Numbered from the stretch's first letter, positions 9,287 to 18,251 are shown. The stretch: DNA of 44,476 nt from G963665595 sp963665595 (GCA_963665595.2 CAXXJK010000003.1:1-44476); one strand, 5' to 3'. The notes: a model not told the origin generated them from the sequence alone. Numbers and translations: made by a program.

Positions 9287-9349
9287 ACCCACATAAACAA
9301 CGCAGGGATAAACCTGCATAAACAACGCAGGGATAAACCTGCATAAACT
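9275..9349 (+). repeat. Three tandem 25-bp repeats at the ABC-F stop codon
   Basis: Three head-to-tail 25-bp units (9275-9299, 9300-9324, 9325-9349). Units 2 and 3 differ only in the last base; unit 1 differs at a few positions and contains the ABC-F stop codon. Each of units 2 and 3 holds GCAGG and CCTGC around GATAAA, a small hairpin. There are no spacers, so it is not CRISPR. Confidence 0.9.
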
Positions 9350-9361
9350 CCTACCTCGCAA

Positions 9362-9376
9362 ATACCCTTAGGGTAT
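9362..9376. terminator. Weak hairpin between convergent genes
   Basis: ATACCC, a three-base loop and GGGTAT form a perfect 6-bp stem between the stops of the ABC-F gene (plus) and the hydrolase gene (minus). T runs are poor, so this is at best a weak bidirectional terminator. Confidence 0.3.
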
Positions 9377-9380
9377 GCGA

Positions 9381-10457
9381 TCAGATCTTGTTCATTTCTC
9401 TGATGCAGGATGCATACCATTCTCCGGGAGAAGAGGGACAGTAGATGGCGGCCGCGCTTTCACTCAAACTGCCATATTTGCGCGCGAGATAGGCAACGTG
9501 CTGCGGAATACTCTCGTCCCAGCTGGAAAAGTGTTTGCTTCCCCAACCCCACGCGTTGTAATAGTTTCGCGCGAGACTTCCCGCCGCGCCTTTTGAGCTT
9601 TCGATGGCGGCGATGGCGGGGGACCAACGAGGGTCGACACCGTAGTCGTAAGCGGCTTCTGCAAATGTGCGTCCATAACCGCTGAGAGGCGATCCGGACA
9701 AGTAGCCATTGATGCGAGAGCCCCACTCATTAACAAACGCCGCCTTGTCTGTGGCCCAGTTAACGCTTTCATCGGTATTGGGGGTGACAGATGAAGAGGC
9801 GGCCGTGTTGTTGGTTTGTGCACTGGCGTTTGCGGCGGCCTGCGCAGCAGCTTCGGCGGCGAGGCGTTGTTCCGCCTGTTTCTGAGCTTCAATACGAGCA
9901 GCCTGCGCGCTTGCCAGCGTCTGTGCTGCACTCTGCTTTGCTTGTTCAGCCGCTATCTTGTCTGTTTCAAGACGACTGCGCGATGTCTCGAGTTCGTCTT
10001 TCATTGCTTTTGTATTTGCGATAGTGGCAAGATTACTTTCGTTCAGATGACCAAAATACTGCAACACCTTCATGACTTCAGGAAAACTTGAAGCCGAGAA
10101 GAGCATGTCAAGAAAAGTGGAATTATCCGTGCGATACTTATAGAGAATGACGATTGCCTCATCGCACTGTGCTTCTTGTCGGGGAAGCAACTCTTCCAAC
10201 TCGGCGATGCGGGCGTTTGTCTGGCTCAGGTCATCGAGAATGTTTTGAAGGTGTTCTGAAGCATCGTCGTAGGCTTGTCCTGAACGTTCGACCTCAGCTT
10301 GCAGAGCGCTCATAGTATCAACAGAGGCCGCTTCGTCGCTCATGGGGGTGTCCCCTAGGCCGAAGGCACGAGTGGGTGCGACAAGTACATCGCCTGTTGC
10401 GATGAGAATAAGTGACAGTATGATCGAGAATGCCCGCTTACATACGTTTCTACACAC
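9381..10457 (-). CDS. Secreted coiled-coil peptidoglycan hydrolase (lysozyme-like)
   Basis: Exported cell-wall protein of 358 residues. A signal peptide (hydrophobic residues 10-28, cleavage probably after TRAFG or similar) is followed by a long coiled coil with many Glu, Ala and Gln (about 45-105 and 145-205), as in PcsB/FtsX-linked hydrolases, an Asn/Thr/Ser linker, and a C-terminal lysozyme/glucosaminidase-like domain (about 240-358). In that domain Glu in AIAAIESS is the likely catalytic acid, with YNAWGWG and WDESI typical of the fold. The start is a GTG with GGAGG ten bases upstream. That ribosome site is complementary to an upstream segment (see separate entry). Exact bond cleaved is not certain. 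Confidence 0.85.
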   Translation of the reverse strand: MCRNVCKRAFSIILSLILIATGDVLVAPTRAFGLGDTPMSDEAASVDTMSALQAEVERSGQAYDDASEHLQNILDDLSQTNARIAELEELLPRQEAQCDEAIVILYKYRTDNSTFLDMLFSASSFPEVMKVLQYFGHLNESNLATIANTKAMKDELETSRSRLETDKIAAEQAKQSAAQTLASAQAARIEAQKQAEQRLAAEAAAQAAANASAQTNNTAASSSVTPNTDESVNWATDKAAFVNEWGSRINGYLSGSPLSGYGRTFAEAAYDYGVDPRWSPAIAAIESSKGAAGSLARNYYNAWGWGSKHFSSWDESIPQHVAYLARKYGSLSESAAAIYCPSSPGEWYASCIREMNKI

Positions 10458-10467
10458 GCAGGGAGAA

Positions 10468-10524
10468 CCTCCGTCTTCGTTGCAGAGGCCACCATAATAA
10501 CAACTCCTGTTCTTGGGACGGAGG
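10468..10524 (-). promoter_or_regulatory. Leader hairpin that could hide the hydrolase ribosome site
   Basis: In the transcript, CCTCCGTC at 10524-10517 can pair perfectly with GACGGAGG at 10475-10468, which contains the GGAGG ribosome site of the hydrolase. A further 6-bp hairpin, CAGTCG/CGACTG, lies a little upstream. This arrangement fits translational control by an RNA switch or simply a weak start. I do not recognise it as a known riboswitch class. Confidence 0.4.
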
Positions 10525-10577
10525 CTTTTACGCAGAAAACACGAGACGAACAGTCGTCATCGACTGATCCTTCATAG

Positions 10578-10621
10578 GGGAAAAAGTCATTTTGCTTGAA
10601 AACAAGGAAGCGCAATGACTT
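10578..10621 (-). terminator. Rho-independent terminator after the HicB-HTH gene
   Basis: On the minus strand AAGTCATT pairs with AATGACTT (10621-10614 and 10591-10584) around an inner stem, followed by a run of five T. It lies about 50 bases past the HicB-HTH stop. Confidence 0.75.
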
Positions 10622-10674
10622 CTGAAAACCTATACGCTTATATATTCTGAATAAAAGTTATGAATTACCACACA

Positions 10675-11118
10675 TTATTCGGCAGCCTTTTTTGGGCGTC
10701 CAGCGTGGCGAGGGGTTGCGAGATATGCCTGAAGGGAATCCTTGAGAATGTAGGTACGACGGCCTTCGCGATAGGCGGTTAGTCTGCCGCTGCGGAGCAG
10801 GTGAGATATGCGTGGTTGGGTTACGTTGAGAATCGACATGGACTCTTCGACAGTAAACCATTCGGTCTTGTCAAGGGTCACTTCGAGAGCCATCGTGATA
10901 ACATGCTCGTTTTCTTCTGGTTGGTGGCCAAATGAGGTAACGGGCAGCGGCTTGCCCTCAAGAAGATATTTCTGGAGTGTTTTTCTGAGAGAATCAGATG
11001 CTTTAGTGAGAACGTCTTCTTCGCTGGTACCCTTGATATCAGTATCGTGTACGTCGGGAATAGAGGCACGGTATTTGTCATCACTGGTTTTTGAGATGAT
11101 CACTTCGTAGAGATACAT
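10675..11118 (-). CDS. HicB-like protein fused to excisionase-type HTH
   Basis: The first 75 residues (YEVIISKTSDDKYRASIPDVHDTDIKG and the following LTKASDSLRKTLQKYL helix) match the HicB antitoxin fold, a partial RNase-H-like domain. Residues about 90-140 (FTVEESMSILNVTQPRISHLLRSGRLTAYREGRRTYILKDSLQAYLA) form a MerR/excisionase-type helix-turn-helix, and the tail is basic. The chosen ATG at 11118 has AGGAG eleven bases upstream; the open frame continues further upstream without a better site. No HicA-like toxin gene lies next to it, so it is more likely a stand-alone DNA-binding regulator than half of a toxin-antitoxin pair. Target unknown. Confidence 0.75.
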   Translation of the reverse strand: MYLYEVIISKTSDDKYRASIPDVHDTDIKGTSEEDVLTKASDSLRKTLQKYLLEGKPLPVTSFGHQPEENEHVITMALEVTLDKTEWFTVEESMSILNVTQPRISHLLRSGRLTAYREGRRTYILKDSLQAYLATPRHAGRPKKAAE

Positions 11119-11262
11119 GAATCTTGCAACTCCTTTTTTGGCGCTTTTATTTTCTGACAATGTAAAGCAGCGGACTTCACCTGTCAAATATCGTCTATTC
11201 TCTGACATCGTTTTCTGTCCCGCAAGGTGGTTAGAGTAATAAACTGAATACCGATAGAGAAG

Positions 11263-11715
11263 TTAGCGTTTACCGCTCAGAAGATGTTTCAGCGCTAGGA
11301 TGGGATGGGAGAACATCATGCGTGGCCCCGCATACTTCATGGCTGCGCGTATGCGCTCTCGCATGACAGGTCGATAACAGGGCGTCTCGCATGCGCTGCA
11401 AAATGTTTTGTTTTCCATGTGCGTACAAGCATCCACGCGAGCATGCGCATAATCGATGAGCGCGTGGCATTCGGGGCATGGTGCTTCAGGGGGATGATGA
11501 TTCCCCTTACAGTAGATAATCACCATGGTTTCCACCAGATGTTTTTCCGCTATGCGTTTGTCTTCTATCTGTTTGATCATGCCAGAAATTATAGTGTGTA
11601 CAGAAGGAAAATTGGTGGTAAAGAGGGCCAAACACACGCATATAGTAGGAAACGATAGTACGGCGAGTACAATGATGAAAACGAGCGTTCTTCTCGTCGG
11701 TAAAGGCACACTCAT
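11263..11715 (-). CDS. YgbA-family (nitrous oxide-stimulated promoter) protein with N-terminal TM
   Basis: The C-terminal 100 residues match the YgbA family: IYCKGNHH, PCPECHALIDYAHARVDACTH, FCSACETPCYRPVMRERIRAAMKYAGPRM and HPILALKHLL. The family is a small cysteine-rich protein, about 110-120 residues, linked to nitrosative stress in enterobacteria; biochemical function is unknown. Here about 45 residues precede it, with one hydrophobic segment (residues 10-32). There is no clear ribosome site at 11715; an internal ATG at 11577 would give a protein of normal length but also lacks one. The gene is divergent from the activase with only 23 bases between starts. Confidence 0.75.
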   Translation of the reverse strand: MSVPLPTRRTLVFIIVLAVLSFPTICVCLALFTTNFPSVHTIISGMIKQIEDKRIAEKHLVETMVIIYCKGNHHPPEAPCPECHALIDYAHARVDACTHMENKTFCSACETPCYRPVMRERIRAAMKYAGPRMMFSHPILALKHLLSGKR

Positions 11716-11738
11716 CTAAACATAGGTAGCGTGTATTC

Positions 11739-14700
11739 ATGACCTATCGTATTGGTATAGATATTGGATCGAAGACCATCAAGATGGTGGTCCTCGATGA
11801 GTCGGGTTCCGTTCTTCATAAGGCATATCGCAGGCATCGTGCTGACATACGTCAGACTATGGATGAGCTGTTGCACGATATGATCTGGCGTTATGGAGAT
11901 ATCACCGGCGATATAGCAGTCACTGGTTCAGCGGGTATAGAGTTGGCGCAGAGTATTGGTTTGCCCTTCACACAAGAGGTTATTGCGACGACTCATGCCG
12001 TGCAGACGTTCATCCCTCAGGCGGATGCCATCATAGAATTGGGCGGCGAAGACGCAAAGGTGATGTACCTGACCGGAGGGCTTGAGCAGCGCATGAATGC
12101 CACCTGTGCGGGCGGCACGGGCGGGTTCATCGATACGATTGCGTTTCGACTGGGCGCGCGAGCGCAAGACATGAGCAGCCTGGCCATGCGCGCAAATCGC
12201 CTCTATCCTATTGCTTCTCGGTGCGCCGTGTTTGCTGAGAGTGATGTACGCCCGCTTCTTAATGCAGGAGCACGACGTGAAGATATAGCCGCTAGTGTGC
12301 TTGATGCGGTGGTGCGTCAAACATTAGGCGGTCTTGCATGCGGGCGCCCCATAACCGGGACCGTCGTATTTCTTGGTGGCCCGCTTGAGCACATTCCCTA
12401 TCTTGTCTTTCGCTTTCGCGAGGCACTCAAACTTAACTACGAGACCGGCGTCAAGCCATGGGACGCGCATCTATTCACGGCAATTGGCACGGCACTTCTT
12501 GCGCCTGAGTTTTCTCATCGCATGCAGCTATCTTTTTCTGAACTTCAGCAGCGGGTCGCTGCGGCACCGCGCGGAGGTGACGAACTCATACGGCTGCCAC
12601 GGCTGTTCGAGTCATCTGCTGAGCACGAGGCATTCAAGGAGCGCCATGCGCAGACGGCCATGCCGCGTATTAAGTTGTTTGACGCGCGAGGCTTCGCCTA
12701 TCTGGGTATAGATGCCGGTTCGACGACGGTCAAACTGGCTTTACTCGATGAACAGGATCGTCTTATCTACTCAGATTATCGGCCTACTAAGGGCGACGTG
12801 CTCGCTACGGCAGCCGATATGCTTGGAGAAATGTATCGTTCTCTTCCCCACGAATATAACGAACCAGACAATTTCTTTGTTCGCATCATGCATACTACGG
12901 TAACCGGTTATGGCGAAGATCTCCTGCGCGCCGCATTCAGTCTCGACTCGGGGATTGTTGAAACCAACGCGCACCTGTTGGCGGCTCAACATCTGCAACC
13001 AGATGTTAGTTTCGTGCTTGATATCGGCGGGCAGGATATCAAAGCGTTGTGGGTCAAAGATGGCGTGATAGACGATGCTATCCTGAACGAGGCGTGCTCT
13101 TCGGGTTGTGGATCATTCATCGAGGGCATCGCCTATTCGTTGCGTTCGACACCGTATTCATTTTCAGACATCGCTTGCGTTGCACAGTCTCCCATTGATC
13201 TGGGCATAAAATGCACGGTATTTATGACTTCGCGCGTCAGGCATGCACAAAAGATCGGTGCAAACTATGGTGATATTGCCGGTGGTCTGGCATATTCAGT
13301 GGTCAAAAATGCCCTATTCAAGATTATCGGCATGCAAAACATCGACTCCATAGGTGATCATGTTGTCGTTCAGGGTGGGACGTTTATGTCGGATGCGGTT
13401 CTCCGTGCCTTTGAGCTGGTATCAGGCAAAGAGGTTATGCGGCTTGATACTGCTCATCTTGCCGGCGCGATCGGTGCAGCTTTAGCGGCTCACGCACGCG
13501 CGGATGGTACGGGAAGCACGCTCATCGCGCCTACTCAGCTGACACGTCTCAATCCGCGGCGTCGTATCGAGCGTTGTCCGGGCTGTCAAAATGCGTGTCC
13601 GGTCACCATTGTCACCTTCTTTGATGATGAATCCAAAGGCGCTGAAACAACCAATGCCCCCCAAATGTTCATCAGCGGTAATCGATGCGATAAAGCGCTC
13701 TCTTTCTTTAGTGGCGAGACGTATGTGTCTGCACATTCCCATCGTGTGTCGTGCGAAAAGCCGCCAAATCTCTATCAGCTTGAGCGTCAATTGCTTATGC
13801 GTTACGAGCCAGAGGGCAGCCTCTCTTCTGACAAACGAACTTTGGCACATGTTGCCTCAGATCTCGAAGAGAATACTCGTTCTGCGCGCGGTATGATCAG
13901 CGTGGGTATTCCGCGTTCGCTTCATCTCTATGAAAGCCTACCCTTCTGGCATACGCTTCTTTCGACTTTGGGCTTTACGGTGATTGTTCCTCGGTGTCCC
14001 GATGAACCCGCAACGGGAGGAATGAATTATACGCGCAGTGGCGCGGGTAATCTGGAAACCGTTTTTTCTGAGAGCGTCTGCTATGCGGCCAAGATAACTC
14101 ATACACAGATTGCAGAACTTCTCGAAGAAGGTGTGGGCACCGTTTTTATGCCCCAGTTTGATCGTGGGTCACGTTGTCCGGTATCAAGCTTGTACGCTCA
14201 GGCGGTGGGAGAAAATATACCGCCATTCGTTTCAGGGAACACGCGGTTTGTAGCACCTATCCTGCGGATGATCCGTCCCGACAGAATTGCCGGCGACGAG
14301 AAAGATCGCTGGGCTCTCTTTTCGGCCCTTCAGGCGATCGCGCCGGGGCAGGCACCTCTCTTTGCTGATGAGTTTGACCGGGCGGTTGATGTGGCGACTC
14401 AAGAATATGCTAGGTTTGTGAGGACCCTTCAGGAGGCGACCGAGCATGCGTTTGCCTGGATTGAAGAACACCAGACGCGCGGTATTGTGCTCGCGGGCCG
14501 CCCGTACCATGTCGATGCAACGCTGAGCCATGGTATAGATATCTTACTTCAAGAGCTTGGATTTGCTGTATTCTCGCCTCTTGGGCTTTCTGCTCGTATC
14601 GATGAACACAGGAAAGCCGTGCGAGAGCAGGAAGAGGCTCCGCTGGAATGGAGATCGGCTAAGACGCTGGCGATGCTTGCACGCTTTGCAGCATCAGAAC

Positions 14701-15665
14701 CTTCTCTTGACCTAGTATGTTTATATTCCTTTGGTTGTAGTTTTGACGCGGTCGGTCTTGATATCGCTCGTGACATCCTCAAGGCGGCAGGAAAGAGTTG
14801 TACGGCGTTCAAGATTGATGAAATCGTTGATCTTGCCCATATACGCATCCGGCTACGTACTCTTGCAGAGGTGTTGCAGGGAGGATACCCCGGTCTGTCT
14901 TTCTTGGAGAGCTGCGAGCCTGTTGAACCTGCTTGTGAAAAATTAACTCAAAAACGATCGAAAATCTTGCGAGTGCAAGGCATTACTCAAACCGATATCG
15001 ATTGCGCTCGTGCCTACGTCAACCCAGATGTCTGCTTCGTGGCCTCTGCGCTGGCGGGTCATATCGTCTCTGCTTGTCAGGAAGATCCTGCTATCGGACG
15101 TGTTGTTGTGCCCGATGTATGCAGCGACTGTGTGACGGGCGCTCTTCCCGATTTAGTGCGTCATGCGCTGGGGTGGAGTCCGGAGATCGTATTCGAAGAT
15201 CACTGGCTGGGCGTTGTACCTGTTCGCACGTGTGATGTCTACGATGCTCCCGAGGCTTTTGATGCCGCACAAAAAGCGCAGGCCTGCATAGGAATCTTGG
15301 GTAACGCTTTGTTCTGTTTCGATGAAACCATGAATCGAGGTATCGCCCGAATCATTGAGGACCAGGGATTTTCACTCGTATTTCCTGAAGAGGCGCATAT
15401 CGTTCAAGATGATGTTCGCTATCTTGAGCAAATCAGATCGTTTAGAGCTCAAGGAGTCAACCATGTTATCTATCTTCAGGCATTCGGGTGTCTTAAGGGT
15501 CATGTGAGCGCGCGCGGTGCGCTACGCGAACTCCAGAGAAGCTTTCCGGATCTACGGTTGACCATCATAGATTATGATGCTGATACCTCTGCCCTCAACC
15601 AAGAGAACCGTATCCTTCTTGCGCTTGAAGCGGCGCGCAGGGAACCAAGTAGTTTCGACTCATAG
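11739..15665 (+). CDS. Acyl-CoA dehydratase activase-related protein (double BcrAD/BadFG plus DUF2229)
   Basis: Very large fusion, 1308 residues. It carries two copies of the ASKHA ATPase fold of 2-hydroxyacyl-CoA dehydratase activators and benzoyl-CoA reductase (BcrAD/BadFG). Copy 1 has GIDIGSKT at 5-12, ELGGEDAKV and a cysteine in NATCAGGTGGF (Cys123). Copy 2 has GIDAGSTT from 323, LDIGGQDIK and Cys453/Cys457 in NEACSSGCGSF. In known activators such cysteines hold a [4Fe-4S] cluster between subunits. After CPGCQNACP (about residue 610) follow a DUF2229 region and a C-terminal HgdB-like part. The family is common in anaerobes, but the partner substrate is usually unknown. No dehydratase subunits are adjacent. 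Only 23 bases separate it from the divergent YgbA-like gene, and no strong ribosome site is seen. Confidence 0.9.
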   Translation: MTYRIGIDIGSKTIKMVVLDESGSVLHKAYRRHRADIRQTMDELLHDMIWRYGDITGDIAVTGSAGIELAQSIGLPFTQEVIATTHAVQTFIPQADAIIELGGEDAKVMYLTGGLEQRMNATCAGGTGGFIDTIAFRLGARAQDMSSLAMRANRLYPIASRCAVFAESDVRPLLNAGARREDIAASVLDAVVRQTLGGLACGRPITGTVVFLGGPLEHIPYLVFRFREALKLNYETGVKPWDAHLFTAIGTALLAPEFSHRMQLSFSELQQRVAAAPRGGDELIRLPRLFESSAEHEAFKERHAQTAMPRIKLFDARGFAYLGIDAGSTTVKLALLDEQDRLIYSDYRPTKGDVLATAADMLGEMYRSLPHEYNEPDNFFVRIMHTTVTGYGEDLLRAAFSLDSGIVETNAHLLAAQHLQPDVSFVLDIGGQDIKALWVKDGVIDDAILNEACSSGCGSFIEGIAYSLRSTPYSFSDIACVAQSPIDLGIKCTVFMTSRVRHAQKIGANYGDIAGGLAYSVVKNALFKIIGMQNIDSIGDHVVVQGGTFMSDAVLRAFELVSGKEVMRLDTAHLAGAIGAALAAHARADGTGSTLIAPTQLTRLNPRRRIERCPGCQNACPVTIVTFFDDESKGAETTNAPQMFISGNRCDKALSFFSGETYVSAHSHRVSCEKPPNLYQLERQLLMRYEPEGSLSSDKRTLAHVASDLEENTRSARGMISVGIPRSLHLYESLPFWHTLLSTLGFTVIVPRCPDEPATGGMNYTRSGAGNLETVFSESVCYAAKITHTQIAELLEEGVGTVFMPQFDRGSRCPVSSLYAQAVGENIPPFVSGNTRFVAPILRMIRPDRIAGDEKDRWALFSALQAIAPGQAPLFADEFDRAVDVATQEYARFVRTLQEATEHAFAWIEEHQTRGIVLAGRPYHVDATLSHGIDILLQELGFAVFSPLGLSARIDEHRKAVREQEEAPLEWRSAKTLAMLARFAASEPSLDLVCLYSFGCSFDAVGLDIARDILKAAGKSCTAFKIDEIVDLAHIRIRLRTLAEVLQGGYPGLSFLESCEPVEPACEKLTQKRSKILRVQGITQTDIDCARAYVNPDVCFVASALAGHIVSACQEDPAIGRVVVPDVCSDCVTGALPDLVRHALGWSPEIVFEDHWLGVVPVRTCDVYDAPEAFDAAQKAQACIGILGNALFCFDETMNRGIARIIEDQGFSLVFPEEAHIVQDDVRYLEQIRSFRAQGVNHVIYLQAFGCLKGHVSARGALRELQRSFPDLRLTIIDYDADTSALNQENRILLALEAARREPSSFDS

Positions 15666-15698
15666 TCAAGACGCCACCCAGCTCCCTGCGTGTGATGG

Positions 15699-16664
15699 TT
15701 ATCGAGAGTTCCTGTCCGAGGAAGTCATGATCGTAGAAACTCCTCCACAGAGTAGTGCTCCCACGGGCCATACCACCCAAAAGTAGGGAGTCATCGGATT
15801 AGGTATGAAGAGCAGTGTGAGTCCGAGCGCTGTGGCAAACAGCATGATGGTGCCGCATATCGCTCCCGCTCGCTTTTTCCTAATCGCACGTTCGCGCAGG
15901 CGCGGGTCGTCGATGTCATCAATGTCCATCTCTTCAAGAGCGTCGTCATTGTAGGTCTTGATATCGGTACGACTCGAGAGCATACCAAAATGTACGATAA
16001 GCCATACTCCGCCGGTAAGTAGCACCATGAATGCAAAACCTGCGAGGTTTCCCGTTCCCTGTAATGCTACTGCCATAATGATGCCGAAGAAGATGCAGGC
16101 GATACCGCTTACTAGGGCACGGGAGAGATTGCGCCGTGCGATAGCTTTCTGCTCGGTCGTGTAAAAATCTTCGATGAAGGGATGCTCCCGAACAAAGGCG
16201 GCGTGTTCCATACCGCTCGGAACGATGAGAGCAATCCCGAGGCCGATGCCAACGAACAGGCCAATGACGACCAGTATGCTCGGGTCACTGATCGCGAAGA
16301 ATTGAACGTTGCTCAGGAGGGCAGCAAAGGCGACACCGAGGAGAATGGAGGCAACTCCACCCGAGATGCGATTGGCAAAACGCCTCATGTGTTCGTCATA
16401 TCCGACTATGTCTCGGGGCCTTGTGTTTGAAGGCATCGCATAGGTTGTATCGGCGGGGCGAGCGGTGAGATCTCCCTTGACGAGTTCATCGAGTGAGCAG
16501 TCGAACAGCTCGCAGATTTTGAGGAGTTTGTCCATTTCGGGGTAGGCTTTTTCTGCTTCCCATTTTGAGACTGACTGGCGGCTTACGCCCAGCAACATCG
16601 CAAGTTGCTCCTGTGTCATATTGCGCGCACCACGTAGGTGCTGCAGGTTATCACGAAAACTCAT
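15699..16664 (-). CDS. XRE-family regulator with C-terminal membrane domain
   Basis: Residues 1-65 are a typical Cro/CI helix-turn-helix (MTQEQLAMLLGVSRQSVSKWEAEKAYPEMDKLLKICELFDCSLDELV). The rest holds about six hydrophobic segments in pairs (about 100-145, 185-230 and 270-310) with charged loops, so this is a membrane-anchored regulator of a type common in Firmicutes and Coriobacteria. Signal and targets are unknown. It is convergent with the activase gene, with 33 bases between stops and no clear terminator. Confidence 0.88.
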   Translation of the reverse strand: MSFRDNLQHLRGARNMTQEQLAMLLGVSRQSVSKWEAEKAYPEMDKLLKICELFDCSLDELVKGDLTARPADTTYAMPSNTRPRDIVGYDEHMRRFANRISGGVASILLGVAFAALLSNVQFFAISDPSILVVIGLFVGIGLGIALIVPSGMEHAAFVREHPFIEDFYTTEQKAIARRNLSRALVSGIACIFFGIIMAVALQGTGNLAGFAFMVLLTGGVWLIVHFGMLSSRTDIKTYNDDALEEMDIDDIDDPRLRERAIRKKRAGAICGTIMLFATALGLTLLFIPNPMTPYFWVVWPVGALLCGGVSTIMTSSDRNSR

Positions 16665-16841
16665 AGCTGCTCGTTCCTTTGAATAGAGGCATCAATCATG
16701 CAGATGATGTTGATGCGAGATGAATACGTCATGCCGGCATCTCAGACTATATGGTAGCACGTAAGCGCACACCACCAACTTGAGGCTTCTTTTTCAAAGG
16801 AATTTTCGCACCCGCTGGTTGCCAACCGCAGGTAATAGCGG

Positions 16842-18185
16842 CTATGAGTGGCTTTGAAGCTCGCTATGTTCTGCAAGGGGGATCTGTTTTGTCTCACGCC
16901 CAAACAGAGCCATTACGAGCGCCACGATGATAAATGCTACCGTAAGAACTGCGAATACAAATACGAATCCGCTTTCAGCTCCAAATTGTCCATAGAGAAC
17001 GGGCACGATGAAAGGCGCAATAAATGCGCCGATGCGCCCAAAGGCCGCTGCCCACCCCGTGCCGGTTGCGCGTATGTCAGTGGGGTAGACTTCCGGGGTA
17101 TATGAATAGACGCATCCCCATGCGCCGAGGGCAAAGAAATAGAGCAGGCAACCATAGATCAGTATCTGTGTAGTGTCTCCGGCGTGGCCGAATAACCACG
17201 CCGCCAAGGCGGTGCCGAAAAAGTAGATGATGAGAACGGGCTTGCGTCCGAGCTTCTCAATCAGATAAGCCGCGCTGAAATAACCGGGAAGCTGAGCAAG
17301 GCACATGATAAGAGTGAATTCAAAACTCTTTACCATGCCAAAACCCTGTCCCATGAGAAGGGTAGGTGTCCAAAGTACAAATCCGTAGTAGCCGAAATTT
17401 ATACCAAACCATATGACCCAGAGCACAATAGTTGAACGAAGATTCTGTTTTGACCAAAGTTGTCTGAACGGTGCGACGGCAGGGCGTGGAGTGGTAGAGA
17501 AGTTTTCTTCGATAGGGCGCTCTATTCCCGCTTCCGCTTCCATGGTACGTACGATAGCATCGGCTTTCCGTACCTCACCTTTTGTCTCAAGGTATCGGGG
17601 CGATTCAGGGACTGCCTGTCTGAGTATGGCCGCAAAGAGAGCGGGAACAGCACCGATCCAAAACGCTACGCGCCAGCCGTAGAGCGGGATTGCCAGATAC
17701 GCTACCAGCGCGGCAATGATCCATCCCCATGCCCAGAAACTTTCAAGAAACACTACATTGCGCCCGCGCGATGCAAGAGGAGAAAATTCGCTTACCAAGG
17801 TTGATGCGGCGGGAAGTTCTCCGCCGAGGCCGAATCCGGTTATGAAGCGCAGCACGAGGAGCATAGTGTAATCGACCGCAAAACCCGAAAGCGCGCTGCC
17901 AAGACTGTAGATGAGAAGCGTAGCAACGATTACCGTTCTTCTTCCGAGCCGGTCTGCAACGACACCCGACAGTGCGGCGCCGATGATCATACCGAGAACT
18001 CCCGCGCTGCTGAGCATGCTCAGCTGCATGGTGGTAAGCGTCCAATCAGAACCTATGGCTGCGATAACACCACTCACCATTCCTTGGTCCATAGCATCAA
18101 AGAGCCATCCAATTCCTACGATCAATACTATGCGTCGCATGGTAGGAGTCATAGGAAGTGAATCGATACGTTCTGAGATGTTCAT
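16842..18185 (-). CDS. MFS transporter, NiaP / aromatic acid:H+ symporter type
   Basis: Major facilitator with 12 hydrophobic segments over 447 residues. The start (IGWLFDAMDQGMVSGVIAAI), GVVADRLGRRTVI between TM2 and TM3, and RFITGFGLGGELPAASTLVSEF in TM4 fit the sugar-porter-like NiaP/AAHS group, which moves nicotinate or aromatic acids with protons. PESPRYLETKGE in the central loop is also typical. It is a single gene, divergent from the TipA-like regulator across about 240 bases. Substrate uncertain; niacin or an aromatic acid are the best guesses. Confidence 0.87.
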   Translation of the reverse strand: MNISERIDSLPMTPTMRRIVLIVGIGWLFDAMDQGMVSGVIAAIGSDWTLTTMQLSMLSSAGVLGMIIGAALSGVVADRLGRRTVIVATLLIYSLGSALSGFAVDYTMLLVLRFITGFGLGGELPAASTLVSEFSPLASRGRNVVFLESFWAWGWIIAALVAYLAIPLYGWRVAFWIGAVPALFAAILRQAVPESPRYLETKGEVRKADAIVRTMEAEAGIERPIEENFSTTPRPAVAPFRQLWSKQNLRSTIVLWVIWFGINFGYYGFVLWTPTLLMGQGFGMVKSFEFTLIMCLAQLPGYFSAAYLIEKLGRKPVLIIYFFGTALAAWLFGHAGDTTQILIYGCLLYFFALGAWGCVYSYTPEVYPTDIRATGTGWAAAFGRIGAFIAPFIVPVLYGQFGAESGFVFVFAVLTVAFIIVALVMALFGRETKQIPLAEHSELQSHS

Positions 18186-18223
18186 GAAGAGAGTCCGTTC
18201 AGTATGAGGTTTCGGTTTTGGTT

Positions 18224-18251
18224 ATTCTAATACCACGAGCCAAACTCTCAA
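18224..18251 (-). promoter_or_regulatory. Candidate promoter of the MFS gene
   Basis: On the minus strand TTGAGA and TAGAAT are separated by 16 bases, about 40-65 bases before the MFS start codon. Reasonable but not perfect sigma-70 boxes. Confidence 0.45.

Noticed and set aside
9275..9349. 25-bp repeats as a minimal CRISPR
   Set aside because: Units are directly adjacent with no spacers and no cas genes are nearby.
10458..10583. c-di-AMP riboswitch before the hydrolase
   Set aside because: The conserved sequence blocks of that class are not visible; only a ribosome-site pairing is supported.
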